A stretch of 64,000 nt of DNA from Candidatus Competibacteraceae bacterium (GCA_016713505.1 JADJPA010000001.1:806001-870000), one strand, 5' to 3'; positions 16,501-24,819 are shown, numbered from the stretch's first letter. Numbers and translations are program-made. Notes: a model not told the origin generated them from the letters alone.

Positions 16501-17925
16501 ATGTCTGAAGAAACAGCCCAGCTTTATCAGAAGCGCATTCAAATCTATCCGCGTTCCGTCAAGGGGCGATTTCGCAATCTCAAAACCGCCGCGCTGGTAT
16601 TGGCGTATGTGATTTATTACCTGCTGCCCTGGCTGCGCTGGGATCGGCCCAACGCGCCCGATCAGGCCGTGCTTTATGATTTGCCGGGCCGGCATTTCTA
16701 CATCTTTGGCTTGACCATTCAAGTGCAAGACATCTTCTGGCTGGCCGGCGCGCTGATCATTTTCGCGATCTTACTGTTTTTCGTCACCGGCTTGGCCGGG
16801 CGGGTCTGGTGCGGCTATTTCTGCTTTCAGACCCTGTGGACCGATCTGTTCATGATGGTGGAGCATTGGGTGCAGGGCGAACGGCCGGCGCGGATGCGGC
16901 TCGACAAGGGACCGTGGAACCGCGAGAAGTTCGTCAAGAAAGGCGGCACCTACGCCTTGTGGCTGTTGATCGCGTTCTGGACGGGTCTGACCTTTACCAT
17001 GTATTGGACCGATGCGCCGACGCTGGTGGTGGATACGCTGCTGGGGCGAGCGCCGTATCCGGCGTACTTCACCACCTTCTTGCTGACCGCGACGACCTTC
17101 GTCATGGCGGGTCTAGCCCGCGAGCAGGTCTGCACCTACATGTGCCCCTACGCGCGCTTTCAAAGCGCCATGTTCGACCATGACACGCTGATCGTATCCT
17201 ACGACCAGCGGCGCGGCGACGGTGAAAAAAGGCGCGCCAAACTCGGTAAAGGCTTGAAAACCCGCGAAGAGCGCCAAGCGCAGGGGGTCGGGGATTGCAT
17301 CGAATGCGGTTATTGCGTGCAGGTGTGTCCGGTCGGCATCGACATTCGCAAGGGCCTTCAGTATCAGTGTATCTCCTGCGCGCTGTGCATCGACGCCTGC
17401 GACACCATCATGGACAATTTACAATGGCCGCGCGGCTTGATCCGCTATACCTCGGAAAATGCCCTCAACGGCAAGAAAACCAATCTGATCAAGGCAAAAA
17501 CGATAGGTTACGGCGTGATTCTGGTGGCGGCCATCACGATGTTGACCTGGAGCATTCTGACCCGCTCGTCTTACACGGCGACCGTCGAACAAGTCCGTCA
17601 GCCGTTGTACTCGCAACTGACCGACGGCAGCATCCGCAATACCTACGAAATCAAGCTGAACAACAAGTTGACGGCGCCGATGACGGTAGGCATCGGCCTC
17701 GAAGGCGCGACCGGCGCGATTCTGGACATGGATGGCATGGAGCGAATCGCGTTGGAACCTCAGGAGCGCATCAAGTTGCTAGCGCGCGTGCACATTGCGC
17801 CCGATCCGACCGGAAAGGGCGAACACGTCGATAAAATTACGTTCGTCATCAAAACTTTGGAGGGGATGACGGGCGAATCGATCCGCCGGCAGGTGCCGTT
17901 CTCCACGCCGGATGACGGGCAATGA
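16501..17925 (+). CDS. ccoG: cbb3 oxidase maturation ferredoxin-type protein CcoG/FixG
   Basis: A 474-residue membrane iron-sulfur protein needed for cbb3 assembly, probably by reducing copper for the CuB site. About five membrane helices (four N-terminal, one after the cluster domain) flank a ferredoxin domain with CIECGYCVQVCP near residue 266 and CISCALCIDACD near residue 297, the two [4Fe-4S] motifs. An additional REQVCTYMCPYARFQ segment precedes them. A C-terminal periplasmic immunoglobulin-like domain completes the family architecture. The stop overlaps the next ATG. Confidence 0.95.
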   Translation: MSEETAQLYQKRIQIYPRSVKGRFRNLKTAALVLAYVIYYLLPWLRWDRPNAPDQAVLYDLPGRHFYIFGLTIQVQDIFWLAGALIIFAILLFFVTGLAGRVWCGYFCFQTLWTDLFMMVEHWVQGERPARMRLDKGPWNREKFVKKGGTYALWLLIAFWTGLTFTMYWTDAPTLVVDTLLGRAPYPAYFTTFLLTATTFVMAGLAREQVCTYMCPYARFQSAMFDHDTLIVSYDQRRGDGEKRRAKLGKGLKTREERQAQGVGDCIECGYCVQVCPVGIDIRKGLQYQCISCALCIDACDTIMDNLQWPRGLIRYTSENALNGKKTNLIKAKTIGYGVILVAAITMLTWSILTRSSYTATVEQVRQPLYSQLTDGSIRNTYEIKLNNKLTAPMTVGIGLEGATGAILDMDGMERIALEPQERIKLLARVHIAPDPTGKGEHVDKITFVIKTLEGMTGESIRRQVPFSTPDDGQ

Positions 17926-18716
17926 CCGACCTGTTGCTCAGCCTCGCCGGCGGCGCGGGACTGGTCCTGCTGGCCAATGTGGCGCTGGTCCGGTTCGGTC
18001 GGACCAGCGCCAAGCAGGCCGCCGCCGTGGTGGCCTTGGCGACGGTGGGCCTTTATGTTCCTTACAGTATTATCCGTTGGCCCGGCGGTGACGTCTTTGC
18101 GATTCATTTGGGAATTTACCTACTGGTTTCGCTGGCTTGCGGGATGTTGTTGAACCTCCGGGCCAGCGGCCAGGGATTACACTGGGGGCCGGCCGCGATT
18201 ACCGGCTTTTTCATCGTGGTAGCGATATTGGGCGCGCTGTTTGTCTCTGTCGCCGAACGCGGTCTGACGCCATCCCTGTGGAGTTGGTTAATGCCCACCG
18301 CCGATAACGGCCGAAAGGTCACCTCGGTTTTTCCAGGCGTGATTTCGCATGATTTCCATCAGAAAGAAGCGCTCTATAACCAGTATCTCCAGCAAGTCGA
18401 GCGGCAGCGGCAACGGGGCTGGCAAGTCCAGAAAGGCTGGTTGGGGGAGGTCTCAGTCAATGAATCGTCGGTGTTTCGAGTGGCCGTGCGCACCCGCGAA
18501 GGCGAACCCGTGACCGGAGCTGAGGTGGCCGGGCAATTTCTACGGCCGTCGGACACCCGACAGGATGTCGTCTTCGCTCTGAAAGAAACCGCTCCCGGCG
18601 TCTATGAACAGGCGGTGGTCTTAGCGTTGGCGGGAAGCTGGAATTTGGTGCTCCATATTCGCAAGGGCGAGGATTTGCACGAAATCCGCGCGGTCACACA
18701 AGTATCATCCCGTTAG
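17922..18716 (+). CDS. FixH/CcoH family protein with extra N-terminal membrane helices
   Basis: A 264-residue protein between ccoG and ccoI, where fixH/ccoH is expected. FixH proteins are usually about 160-180 residues with one helix. Here four hydrophobic segments are visible (about residues 3-25, 32-52, 58-78 and 90-112), and only the last is followed by the FixH-like periplasmic part, starting SHDFHQKEALYNQYLQQVERQR and ending in a beta-rich domain (GVYEQAVVLALAGSWNLVLHI). The extra three helices look like a fused domain of unknown role. The start ATG overlaps the ccoG stop (ATGA). Function in cbb3 assembly is inferred from position and the C-terminal domain. Confidence 0.8.
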   Translation: MTDLLLSLAGGAGLVLLANVALVRFGRTSAKQAAAVVALATVGLYVPYSIIRWPGGDVFAIHLGIYLLVSLACGMLLNLRASGQGLHWGPAAITGFFIVVAILGALFVSVAERGLTPSLWSWLMPTADNGRKVTSVFPGVISHDFHQKEALYNQYLQQVERQRQRGWQVQKGWLGEVSVNESSVFRVAVRTREGEPVTGAEVAGQFLRPSDTRQDVVFALKETAPGVYEQAVVLALAGSWNLVLHIRKGEDLHEIRAVTQVSSR

Positions 18717-18763
18717 ATCGCAGTCGGTTGATCTTATTTCGCGAGGGCGCTACGTCAAATTTC

Positions 18764-21223
18764 ATGCCCGTTTCCACCGAAGCGCTCGCCGGAGCTGGCT
18801 CAGCGACGGAAAGTGCCTGTTTCCACTGCGGCTTGCCGGTCCCACCGGGCGCACGCTATGCGGTGGTGATCGAGAATCGAAGCCAGCCGATGTGCTGTCA
18901 CGGCTGTGCGGCGGTGGCGGAGGCTATCGTAGCGGCCGGGCTGAGCAATTTTTATCATCATCGCACCGCGCCTTCCCGCCGCGCCGAGGATTTGATCCCC
19001 GAGCCGTTGCGCGGGTTGGAGCTGTACGACCGGCCGGAGTTGCAAAAAAGCTTCGTGCATGTCGAGAGCGAGCATGTTCGAGACGCCGCGCTGATGATGG
19101 AAGGGATCGTTTGCGCCGCCTGCGTCTGGTTGAACGAGCGCCATGTCAGCCGCTTGCCGGGCGTGTTGGAATTTCGGGTCAATTATTCTACCCATCGCGC
19201 CAGCGTGCGCTGGGACGAGCGCCAGATTCGGCTCAGCGAGATTCTGGCCGCCATTTCCGCCATCGGTTACCTCGCCCATCCCTTCGATCCGCGCCGCCAG
19301 GAAGCGCTGCTGAAACGCGAACGCACCGCGGCCTTGCGCCGGTTGGCGGTGGCCGGTCTCGGCTCGATGCAGGTGATGATGCTGGCGGTTGGGTTGTATG
19401 CCGGCGACTATCAGGGCATGGAGGATTGGATTCGGGCGTTCTTGCGCTGGGTCTGTCTGATACTGGCCGTGCCGGTGGTGGCTTATTCCGCGCAACCCTT
19501 CTACCAAAGCGCATGGCGCGACCTGCGTCGCTGGCAGTTGGGGATGGATGTGCCGGTCTCCCTAGCGATCGTGACGGCCTTTGCCGCCAGCGTCTGGTAC
19601 ACCTGGCGGGGGGGCGGCGAGGTCTATTACGATTCGGTCACCATGTTCGTCTTTTTTCTGCTGGCGGGTCGGTTTCTGGAAATGAGCGCGCGCCACAAGG
19701 CGGGGCAGATTTCCGAAGCCTTGGTGCGGATGTTGCCGGCCTCCGCGACCCGGCTCGATGCCGCGGGCGGCGAACAGGTCGTTCCGATTGCGGAATTGAC
19801 GCCCGGCGATCGGGTGCTGGTGCGGCCGGGCGAGACCATCCCGGCGGATGGGCGGGTGGTGGAAGGAGCGAGCAAGGTCGATGAATCGCTGTTGACCGGC
19901 GAAAGCCTGCCCTTGCCGCGCGGGGTGGGCGAAACGTTGATCGGCGGCGCGGTCAACGTGGAAAGCCCGCTGGTCATGCAGGTCGAAAAGATCGGTTCCG
20001 ACACCGTGCTATCGGCCATCGTGCGCCTGCTGGATCGGGCTCAGGCTGAAAAACCGCGCCTGGCCATGCTGGCTGACCGTATCGCCGGCTGGTTCGTCGC
20101 TGTGCTGCTGGTGGTGGCGGGCGCGGTGCTGCTGGCTTGGTGGGCGTCGAGCGACTTCGATACCGCTTTTCGGATTACCTTGGCGGTATTGGTGGTCACT
20201 TGCCCTTGCGCGCTATCGTTGGCCACGCCGACCGCCATCGTGGCGGCGACCGGTGCGTTGACCCGGCTCGGGCTGTTGACCACGCGCGGTCATGCCTTGG
20301 AGAGTCTGGCGCGAGCCGATCAGATCATTTTCGACAAAACAGGGACATTAACCTACGGTCGGCCACGGTTGGTGGCGGTGGAGCCAGTCGGCGGATTGGC
20401 CGCTGAGCGCTGTCTGGCGCTGGCGGCGGCGCTGGAGCGCGGCTCCGAGCATCCGGTGGGCCGCGCGCTGGTGGAAGCGGCCGGCAGCGCCGTTCCGAAC
20501 GCGACCGAATTGAAAAATACGCCGGGCAGCGGCGTCGCGGGGTGGATCGAAGGTCGACGCTATCGAGTGGGCCGGTCTGACTTCGTGACTGGTTCGAAAA
20601 CGGAACCATCGCTCGAACGGCGCGATTTCGATGCTTCGGGAACCTGGGTGGCGTTGGGCGATGAGAGTGGGTTGCTGGCCTGGCTGCACTTGGCCGACCG
20701 GTTACGGCCCGGCGCGGCGGACGCGGTGGCCGCCTTGCAACGCCGGGGTCTGGCGGTGGAATTATTAAGCGGTGATCGTCCTGAAGCGGTCGCCCACATC
20801 GCCCGCGCCGTGGGCATCACGGCAGCCAAGGGCCGGATGTCGCCGCAGGATAAACTGGAGCGGCTGCGGCACTTGCAGAAGCAGGGTCGGATCGTGGCGA
20901 TGATCGGGGACGGGGTCAACGACGCGCCGGTGCTGGCGGCGGCGCAGGTATCGCTGGCGATGGGCGGCGGCACGCAATTGGCCCATGCCACGGCCGACAT
21001 GATTCTGCTGTCGGAACGGTTGGAGCATCTGGTCAGCGGGGTCGATACAGCCCGCAAAACCCTGACGGTCATGCGCGAGAATTTCGCTTGGGCGATCGGC
21101 TACAATCTCATCGCGCTGCCGCTGGCCGCCGGAGGTTGGTTGACGCCTTGGATGTCGGCGCTCGGGATGTCGTTCAGTTCGTTGTTGGTGGTGGTCAACG
21201 CGCTGCGGCTCAGGCAAGTCTGA
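18764..21223 (+). CDS. ccoI: Copper-exporting P1B-type ATPase for cbb3 assembly (CcoI/FixI)
   Basis: An 819-residue heavy-metal P-type ATPase that supplies copper for cbb3 maturation. The N-terminus has CFHC at 19-22 and CCHGC at 44-48, as in the CcoI subgroup, then a heavy-metal-associated domain with CAAC at 117-120. Membrane helices follow, then TGES in the actuator domain, the CPC metal-transport motif at 480-482, the phosphorylated Asp524 in DKTGTLT, and GDGVNDAPVLAAA. ATG 18764 is preferred over an upstream TTG at 18728, neither having a strong ribosome-binding site. It follows fixH by 47 bases. Confidence 0.94.
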   Translation: MPVSTEALAGAGSATESACFHCGLPVPPGARYAVVIENRSQPMCCHGCAAVAEAIVAAGLSNFYHHRTAPSRRAEDLIPEPLRGLELYDRPELQKSFVHVESEHVRDAALMMEGIVCAACVWLNERHVSRLPGVLEFRVNYSTHRASVRWDERQIRLSEILAAISAIGYLAHPFDPRRQEALLKRERTAALRRLAVAGLGSMQVMMLAVGLYAGDYQGMEDWIRAFLRWVCLILAVPVVAYSAQPFYQSAWRDLRRWQLGMDVPVSLAIVTAFAASVWYTWRGGGEVYYDSVTMFVFFLLAGRFLEMSARHKAGQISEALVRMLPASATRLDAAGGEQVVPIAELTPGDRVLVRPGETIPADGRVVEGASKVDESLLTGESLPLPRGVGETLIGGAVNVESPLVMQVEKIGSDTVLSAIVRLLDRAQAEKPRLAMLADRIAGWFVAVLLVVAGAVLLAWWASSDFDTAFRITLAVLVVTCPCALSLATPTAIVAATGALTRLGLLTTRGHALESLARADQIIFDKTGTLTYGRPRLVAVEPVGGLAAERCLALAAALERGSEHPVGRALVEAAGSAVPNATELKNTPGSGVAGWIEGRRYRVGRSDFVTGSKTEPSLERRDFDASGTWVALGDESGLLAWLHLADRLRPGAADAVAALQRRGLAVELLSGDRPEAVAHIARAVGITAAKGRMSPQDKLERLRHLQKQGRIVAMIGDGVNDAPVLAAAQVSLAMGGGTQLAHATADMILLSERLEHLVSGVDTARKTLTVMRENFAWAIGYNLIALPLAAGGWLTPWMSALGMSFSSLLVVVNALRLRQV

Positions 21224-21237
21224 GAGGGGGTGATTCC

Positions 21238-21435
21238 GTGCGGATTTTGTTCCTGTTGATTCCGATGGCCTTGGGCGTGGCCGGCGTGGCGTTGTGGGCC
21301 TTTCTTTGGGCGGTGCGAACCGGTCAGTTCGATGATTTGGAAGGACCGGCCCACCGCATTCTAATGGACGACGACGACCCGCGCCTCCCTCGGCCGCGCG
21401 GGGCTACGGACGAGCATAAATCCTTGAATGAATGA
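21238..21435 (+). CDS. ccoS: cbb3 oxidase maturation protein CcoS
   Basis: A 65-residue protein starting at GTG 21238 behind an AGAGGGGG ribosome-binding site. It has one N-terminal helix (ILFLLIPMALGVAGVALWAFLWAV), then the CcoS-typical GQFDDLEGPAHRILMDDD segment and a short polar tail. CcoS is needed for heme or copper insertion into the cbb3 oxidase. It closes the ccoGHIS set. Confidence 0.92.
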   Translation: MRILFLLIPMALGVAGVALWAFLWAVRTGQFDDLEGPAHRILMDDDDPRLPRPRGATDEHKSLNE

Positions 21436-21480
21436 GACAAAAGATTTATTATCGCCTTATAAATCAAAAGGAGAAAAACG

Positions 21481-21582
21481 ATGTTTACCTTTCAAAATTT
21501 TCCGTTGGCCATCATCATCGCGCTGGTTGTTATATCCTATCTGAGCTTTTTCTCGGCGGTTCCCTGGGATACGCTGTTTTAA
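21481..21582 (+). CDS. Putative 33-residue single-span membrane peptide
   Basis: ATG 21481 is preceded by AAGGAGAAAAACG, a strong ribosome-binding site at good spacing. The frame encodes 33 residues: a short polar start (MFTFQNFP), a helix LAIIIALVVISYLSFF and the tail SAVPWDTLF. It lies 45 bases after ccoS and directly before a terminator. Very small membrane subunits of respiratory oxidases are known (for example CcoM in a Pseudomonas cbb3 oxidase), so a cbb3-associated role is conceivable, but I see no sequence match to claim that family. Confidence 0.55.
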   Translation: MFTFQNFPLAIIIALVVISYLSFFSAVPWDTLF

Positions 21583-21599
21583 AATCCCGCGGGCTTTTT
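21581..21599 (+). terminator. Short GC hairpin with T-run after the 33-residue ORF
   Basis: AAAATCCCGCGGGCTTTTT contains a compact CCCGCGGG stem flanked by A and T runs, immediately after the small peptide stop. This is a plausible first intrinsic terminator for the cco maturation operon. A second, stronger one lies about 60 bases downstream. Confidence 0.5.
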
Positions 21600-21655
21600 C
21601 TGTCGGGCGATCTGTCATTTCGCCGGCCATTCGGAAAATCTGGTCCTTTCGATAG

Positions 21656-21692
21656 CCGCCTCCTTCTAAGAAAGAGGCGGTTTTGTTGTTTT
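21656..21692 (+). terminator. Rho-independent terminator
   Basis: CCGCCTC at 21656-21662 pairs with GAGGCGG at 21674-21680, with partial pairing of TTCT and AGAA in the loop, and the stem is followed by TTTTGTTGTTTT. This is a textbook intrinsic terminator reading rightward. It ends about 20 bases before the birA start, separating the cco genes from birA-coaX. Confidence 0.85.
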
Positions 21693-21712
21693 CGCAACGA
21701 GAGATCGAGCGC

Positions 21713-22525
21713 ATGAGCGATAGCTTGGGCCAGTTGGATCGGATTCGAATCATGGCCGGCCTGGCGGGGACGGCGCGCGCCAGCGTGAGCCGGCTGGAAG
21801 TGTTTCCAGTACTGGACTCGACCAACAGCTATTTACTGGCGGGCGCGGGGGCGGGTTGGCCCAGCGGAGTGGTTTGCCTGGCCGAACAGCAAACGGCTGG
21901 CCGAGGCCGGCAAGGGCGCAGCTGGCTGACCCCTTTTGGCGCCAGTCTGGCCCTGTCGCTGCTGTGGCGGTTTGACCGGCCGCCTTCGGCGCTCGGCGGT
22001 TTGAGCTTGGTGACCGGGCTCGCCGTGGCGCGGGCGTTGCGCGATGAAGGAGTGCCGGATGTCGGCTTGAAATGGCCGAACGATGTTTGGTGGCGCGAAC
22101 GTAAACTGGGCGGGGTATTGTTGGAATCCGGCGGGACCGTCGAACGCTTTTACATCGTCGCGGGCATCGGCTTGAACGTGGCGCTAGCGCGTGAAGCGTC
22201 CGCGCTGATCGACCAGCCATGGGTGGATTTGCAGGAAATTTGGCCCGGCGCTCCGGTGGATCGGAACGCCTTGGCGGCCTCGGTGATCGGTTCGTTGATC
22301 GAGGCGTTCAGCCGCTTCCAAGACGAAGGATTCGCTGGTTTTGCCGAGGAATGGGTGCGTTTCGATCAAGTGCGGGGGCAAGGAGTACGCTTGCATTTGC
22401 CCAATGGTGTGGTGGCGGGCATCGCCCGAGGGGTCGATGTGACCGGTGCTTTGTTGCTGGAAACGCCAGATGGCCGAACGACTCCCTATCTGGGCGGGGA
22501 AATCAGCTTGAGACTGGCTTCGTGA
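21713..22525 (+). CDS. birA: Biotin--[acetyl-CoA-carboxylase] ligase (monofunctional type)
   Basis: A 270-residue biotin protein ligase, which activates biotin as biotinyl-AMP and attaches it to the carboxyl carrier protein. The biotin/ATP loop GRGRQGRSW is at about residues 66-74, KWPNDVWW and KLGGVLLE follow, and the C-terminal domain ends in a short beta-barrel. It lacks the N-terminal winged-helix DNA-binding domain of E. coli BirA: only the linker-like LDRIRIMAGL precedes the catalytic core. It is therefore probably not a biotin repressor. ATG 21713 was chosen; an in-frame TTG lies upstream inside the terminator. The stop overlaps coaX (GTGA). Confidence 0.93.
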   Translation: MSDSLGQLDRIRIMAGLAGTARASVSRLEVFPVLDSTNSYLLAGAGAGWPSGVVCLAEQQTAGRGRQGRSWLTPFGASLALSLLWRFDRPPSALGGLSLVTGLAVARALRDEGVPDVGLKWPNDVWWRERKLGGVLLESGGTVERFYIVAGIGLNVALAREASALIDQPWVDLQEIWPGAPVDRNALAASVIGSLIEAFSRFQDEGFAGFAEEWVRFDQVRGQGVRLHLPNGVVAGIARGVDVTGALLLETPDGRTTPYLGGEISLRLAS

Positions 22526-23259
22526 TCCTGCTGGCGGATATCGGCAACAGTCGGTTGAAGTGGGTGACGCTTGAGGGCGGCGCCTTCCAGCGGCGCGGTC
22601 AGGCCAGCCACGGCAAGACGGACTGGGCAGAGGTCGCCGCCCGGCAGTGGGGTAACCTGCCAGCGCCGACGCGGGTGCTGCTCGTCAGCGTGGCCGGTTC
22701 CGAGGCGCGTGCCGCGCTGACGGCCTGGATCGAACGGCGCTGGGGAATCCAACCGGAGTTCGTGCTGGCAACGGCGGCGGCGTGTGGCATCCGCAATGCG
22801 TATCTCGACAAGCCGGAGCGGCTGGGGGCGGATCGCTGGGTGGCGATGATCGCGGCGCGCGCCTTGACCCGTCAGCCTTGCTACGTCGTGGATTGTGGCA
22901 CGGCGGTCACCCTTGATGCCTTGGCGGCGGACGGCCAGCATTTGGGCGGGGTGATCGTGCCCGGTCTGCGTTTGATGCGAGAGGCGCTATATCGGGATAC
23001 CCGCCAGATTCCACCAGAAGGAGGCACTCCGCAGTTGTTCGGCCGCAATACCCGCGATTGTGTTTGGGGGGGTTCGGTACATGCGGTGGCTGCCGCCATC
23101 GATGGCATCAGCACGCGCATGATGGCGGCGGGTGGCGCGGGATTGCGGCTGTTGACCGGTGGCGATGCCGAGACGGTTTTACCTTATCTGGTAGAGTCCT
23201 TTCAGTTGGAAGCGGAGCTGATTTTCCAAGGGCTGCGGGTGATCGCCGAGCGGGGCTGA
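22522..23259 (+). CDS. coaX: Type III pantothenate kinase
   Basis: A 245-residue ASKHA-fold kinase phosphorylating pantothenate, the first step of CoA synthesis. The phosphate-binding LLADIGNSRLKW motif is at the N-terminus, GADRWVAMIAA lies in the middle, the second phosphate motif is VVDCGTAVTLDAL, and GGVIVPGLRLM follows. It starts with GTG 22522, which overlaps the birA TGA (GTGA). The birA-coaX pair is widespread in gamma- and betaproteobacteria. Confidence 0.94.
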   Translation: MILLADIGNSRLKWVTLEGGAFQRRGQASHGKTDWAEVAARQWGNLPAPTRVLLVSVAGSEARAALTAWIERRWGIQPEFVLATAAACGIRNAYLDKPERLGADRWVAMIAARALTRQPCYVVDCGTAVTLDALAADGQHLGGVIVPGLRLMREALYRDTRQIPPEGGTPQLFGRNTRDCVWGGSVHAVAAAIDGISTRMMAAGGAGLRLLTGGDAETVLPYLVESFQLEAELIFQGLRVIAERG

Positions 23260-23281
23260 AGCGGTTCGGCCCGACGACGGT

Positions 23282-23731
23282 TCATTTTGTCCCCCAGCCG
23301 ACCGGACTGTCAGGCGGGTCGTAGTAAGCACTGCTGCCGTAACGATCCGCGTCATTGCTGTGGTAGCCACCATCGTCATTGTCGCCGTAGCCACCATCAT
23401 CGTAGTAATCCTGATAACCGTCGCAGTTATAGTATCTGATGCCTCGTACGACGATGGAGCGGCAACGTTCGGCGGGGGGAGGAGGTGGCGCTGATTGGGC
23501 AATGGCGGCCCCGAACAGCGTCCCGAGGGCCAACCCGACGATGGCGGCGCCGGCCGCTCTGTCATGATGGTCGTGCCGATAAGCGCGGTGGCCATTCCAA
23601 CCGCCGTGATAACCGTTGCCGCCCCAGTATCCGCCATGATCGCCGCGGTCCCAGGCGTTCGCGGCGGACAACGGAGCCAGCGTGGTCGCGGCTAGCGCCG
23701 CTGCAAGGAGCAACCGCTTTGTCAGGTTCAT
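23282..23731 (-). CDS. Secreted Gly/Tyr/Asp-rich protein of unknown function
   Basis: A 149-residue protein with a clear signal peptide (about residues 1-25, ending SAANA) and a low-complexity mature part. His/Gly/Tyr/Trp-rich sequence comes first, followed by a glycine-rich hydrophobic stretch (AAGAAIVGLALGTLFGAAIA), a PPPPP run, a CRSIVVRGIRYYNC segment with two Cys that could form a disulfide, and a Tyr/Asp/Gly-rich tail. It resembles small periplasmic or outer-membrane-associated glycine-zipper-like proteins. The internal ATG at 23729-23731 was chosen because it starts the signal peptide. Confidence 0.6.
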   Translation of the reverse strand: MNLTKRLLLAAALAATTLAPLSAANAWDRGDHGGYWGGNGYHGGWNGHRAYRHDHHDRAAGAAIVGLALGTLFGAAIAQSAPPPPPAERCRSIVVRGIRYYNCDGYQDYYDDGGYGDNDDGGYHSNDADRYGSSAYYDPPDSPVGWGTK

Positions 23732-23833
23732 AGGTCGGCCTCTCAAGTAACCTCGCCAAGACTGGCTTTTCAACGTTTGAACTCCCCTGCGCGCGTATCT
23801 CGCAAGCCGGAGCGCGGCGGATGAAGCGAAGGA

Positions 23834-24029
23834 TTATTCGGCGGCGGACTGTGCGACACCATCAACCTCCCGCTCGACGAGCCATTCCTGCTTGATGAAA
23901 CCCTTGACCTCAACGAAAGTACATGTTGGCCTGATGTCAGTCTGGCCATAGACATCGCCGAGCGCGGCAGAGTGCGCCATCCTCGGCGATGGGAGCGGTG
24001 CCAGCGACCGCCACGAAGTCGCCCACAGT
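23834..24029 (-). pseudogene. Broken RidA/YjgF-family gene remnant
   Basis: On the minus strand one frame gives VGDFVAVAGTAPIAEDGALC, as at the N-terminus of RidA-like proteins. After a frame change, the neighbouring frame continues GDVYGQTDIRPTCTFVEVKG then FIKQEWLVE, which is the family C-terminus. The roughly 60-residue central part is missing between GQT and DIRP, and the true start is absent because a stop codon lies just upstream. The gene is therefore both deleted internally and frameshifted. RidA proteins hydrolyse reactive enamine/imine intermediates. This copy cannot be functional. Confidence 0.7.
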
Positions 24030-24051
24030 TTATTCAACCCTTAACCTCAAC
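23899..24051. repeat. Near-identical 16-bp direct repeats at the RidA remnant
   Basis: AACCCTTGACCTCAAC at 23899-23914 recurs as AACCCTTAACCTCAAC at 24036-24051 with one mismatch. The first copy encodes the VEVKG part of the RidA remnant on the minus strand, and the second lies just outside its truncated 5' end. This suggests that a duplicated or recombined copy of the gene once lay upstream. Confidence 0.55.
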
Positions 24052-24108
24052 CAAGAACCATTAGACTTCTTGCAAGCTGAAAATTATCTGAAGATGCGTC
24101 CTTGCCGG

Positions 24109-24819
24109 TCAGTGCCAGATAAGATTTCCCATGTGAACCGGCACGGCTTCGATCAATTCGCCGCGTCGTTCGGCGCGCAGGGCAAAATCGACCAGATCCC
24201 GTTGCAGGCATAGAATAATGTCGTCTTTGGGCAAGTTGGGGTTATCGGCATCTAAGTATTTGCGGGCGTTGTGATGCGCTAGGATTTCAGCGAGCGCGGC
24301 GATGTGATCGTAAGCTTTACCCGCGAGCAGGCTTTCCAGATAATCCGCGCAACGCTCGTCCTCGGGCGCCGGGAGGGTGGCCCGGCTGCCCATCGCCACC
24401 AAACTCACGATCGCCGGATCGCGCTGGCGGATGTAGGCGGCGGTCGCCCGCGCGTTGAGAAACGAGGCCAGCAGAACTTCGTCCGCTTTCGCCAGCGCCG
24501 CTGGGACACCGCCGACGCCGGAGGTGGAGCGGTGGATGACGGTCCGACCGCGAAAGCGCTCCGCGCCGGCTTGAAGGATTTGCGAGGGCGAATTGGTGAG
24601 ATCGAAACCGGGAATGGGTTCCTCGTTGCGGGAGCCCACCAGCAAGGCATCGCCCCGGAGTGCGAAACAGCGCTCCACAGCGTTTTCGAGCAGCAAGCGC
24701 TCGGTTCCCAGGTGAATCAATAACGGTTCGCTCGAAAAGGAGCGAAAGACATCGATGACGACGGCCAGACCGGTTGCGGCTCCAGCGCCTGCCGCCAGAG
24801 CAAGCCTGCGAATTTCCAT
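24109..24819 (-). CDS. 2-phosphosulfolactate phosphatase-like protein (ComB family)
   Basis: A 236-residue protein of the ComB family. ComB hydrolyses 2-phospho-3-sulfolactate to sulfolactate in coenzyme M-type pathways, but many bacterial homologues have unknown substrates. Recognisable features are the VVIDVFRSFS segment near residue 20, FDLTNSPSQI near residue 74, the STSGVGGV loop near residue 99, and DERCADYLESLL in the middle. No other sulfolactate or coenzyme M genes are adjacent, so the reaction here is uncertain. The ATG at 24817-24819 has no strong ribosome-binding site. Confidence 0.75.
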   Translation of the reverse strand: MEIRRLALAAGAGAATGLAVVIDVFRSFSSEPLLIHLGTERLLLENAVERCFALRGDALLVGSRNEEPIPGFDLTNSPSQILQAGAERFRGRTVIHRSTSGVGGVPAALAKADEVLLASFLNARATAAYIRQRDPAIVSLVAMGSRATLPAPEDERCADYLESLLAGKAYDHIAALAEILAHHNARKYLDADNPNLPKDDIILCLQRDLVDFALRAERRGELIEAVPVHMGNLIWH

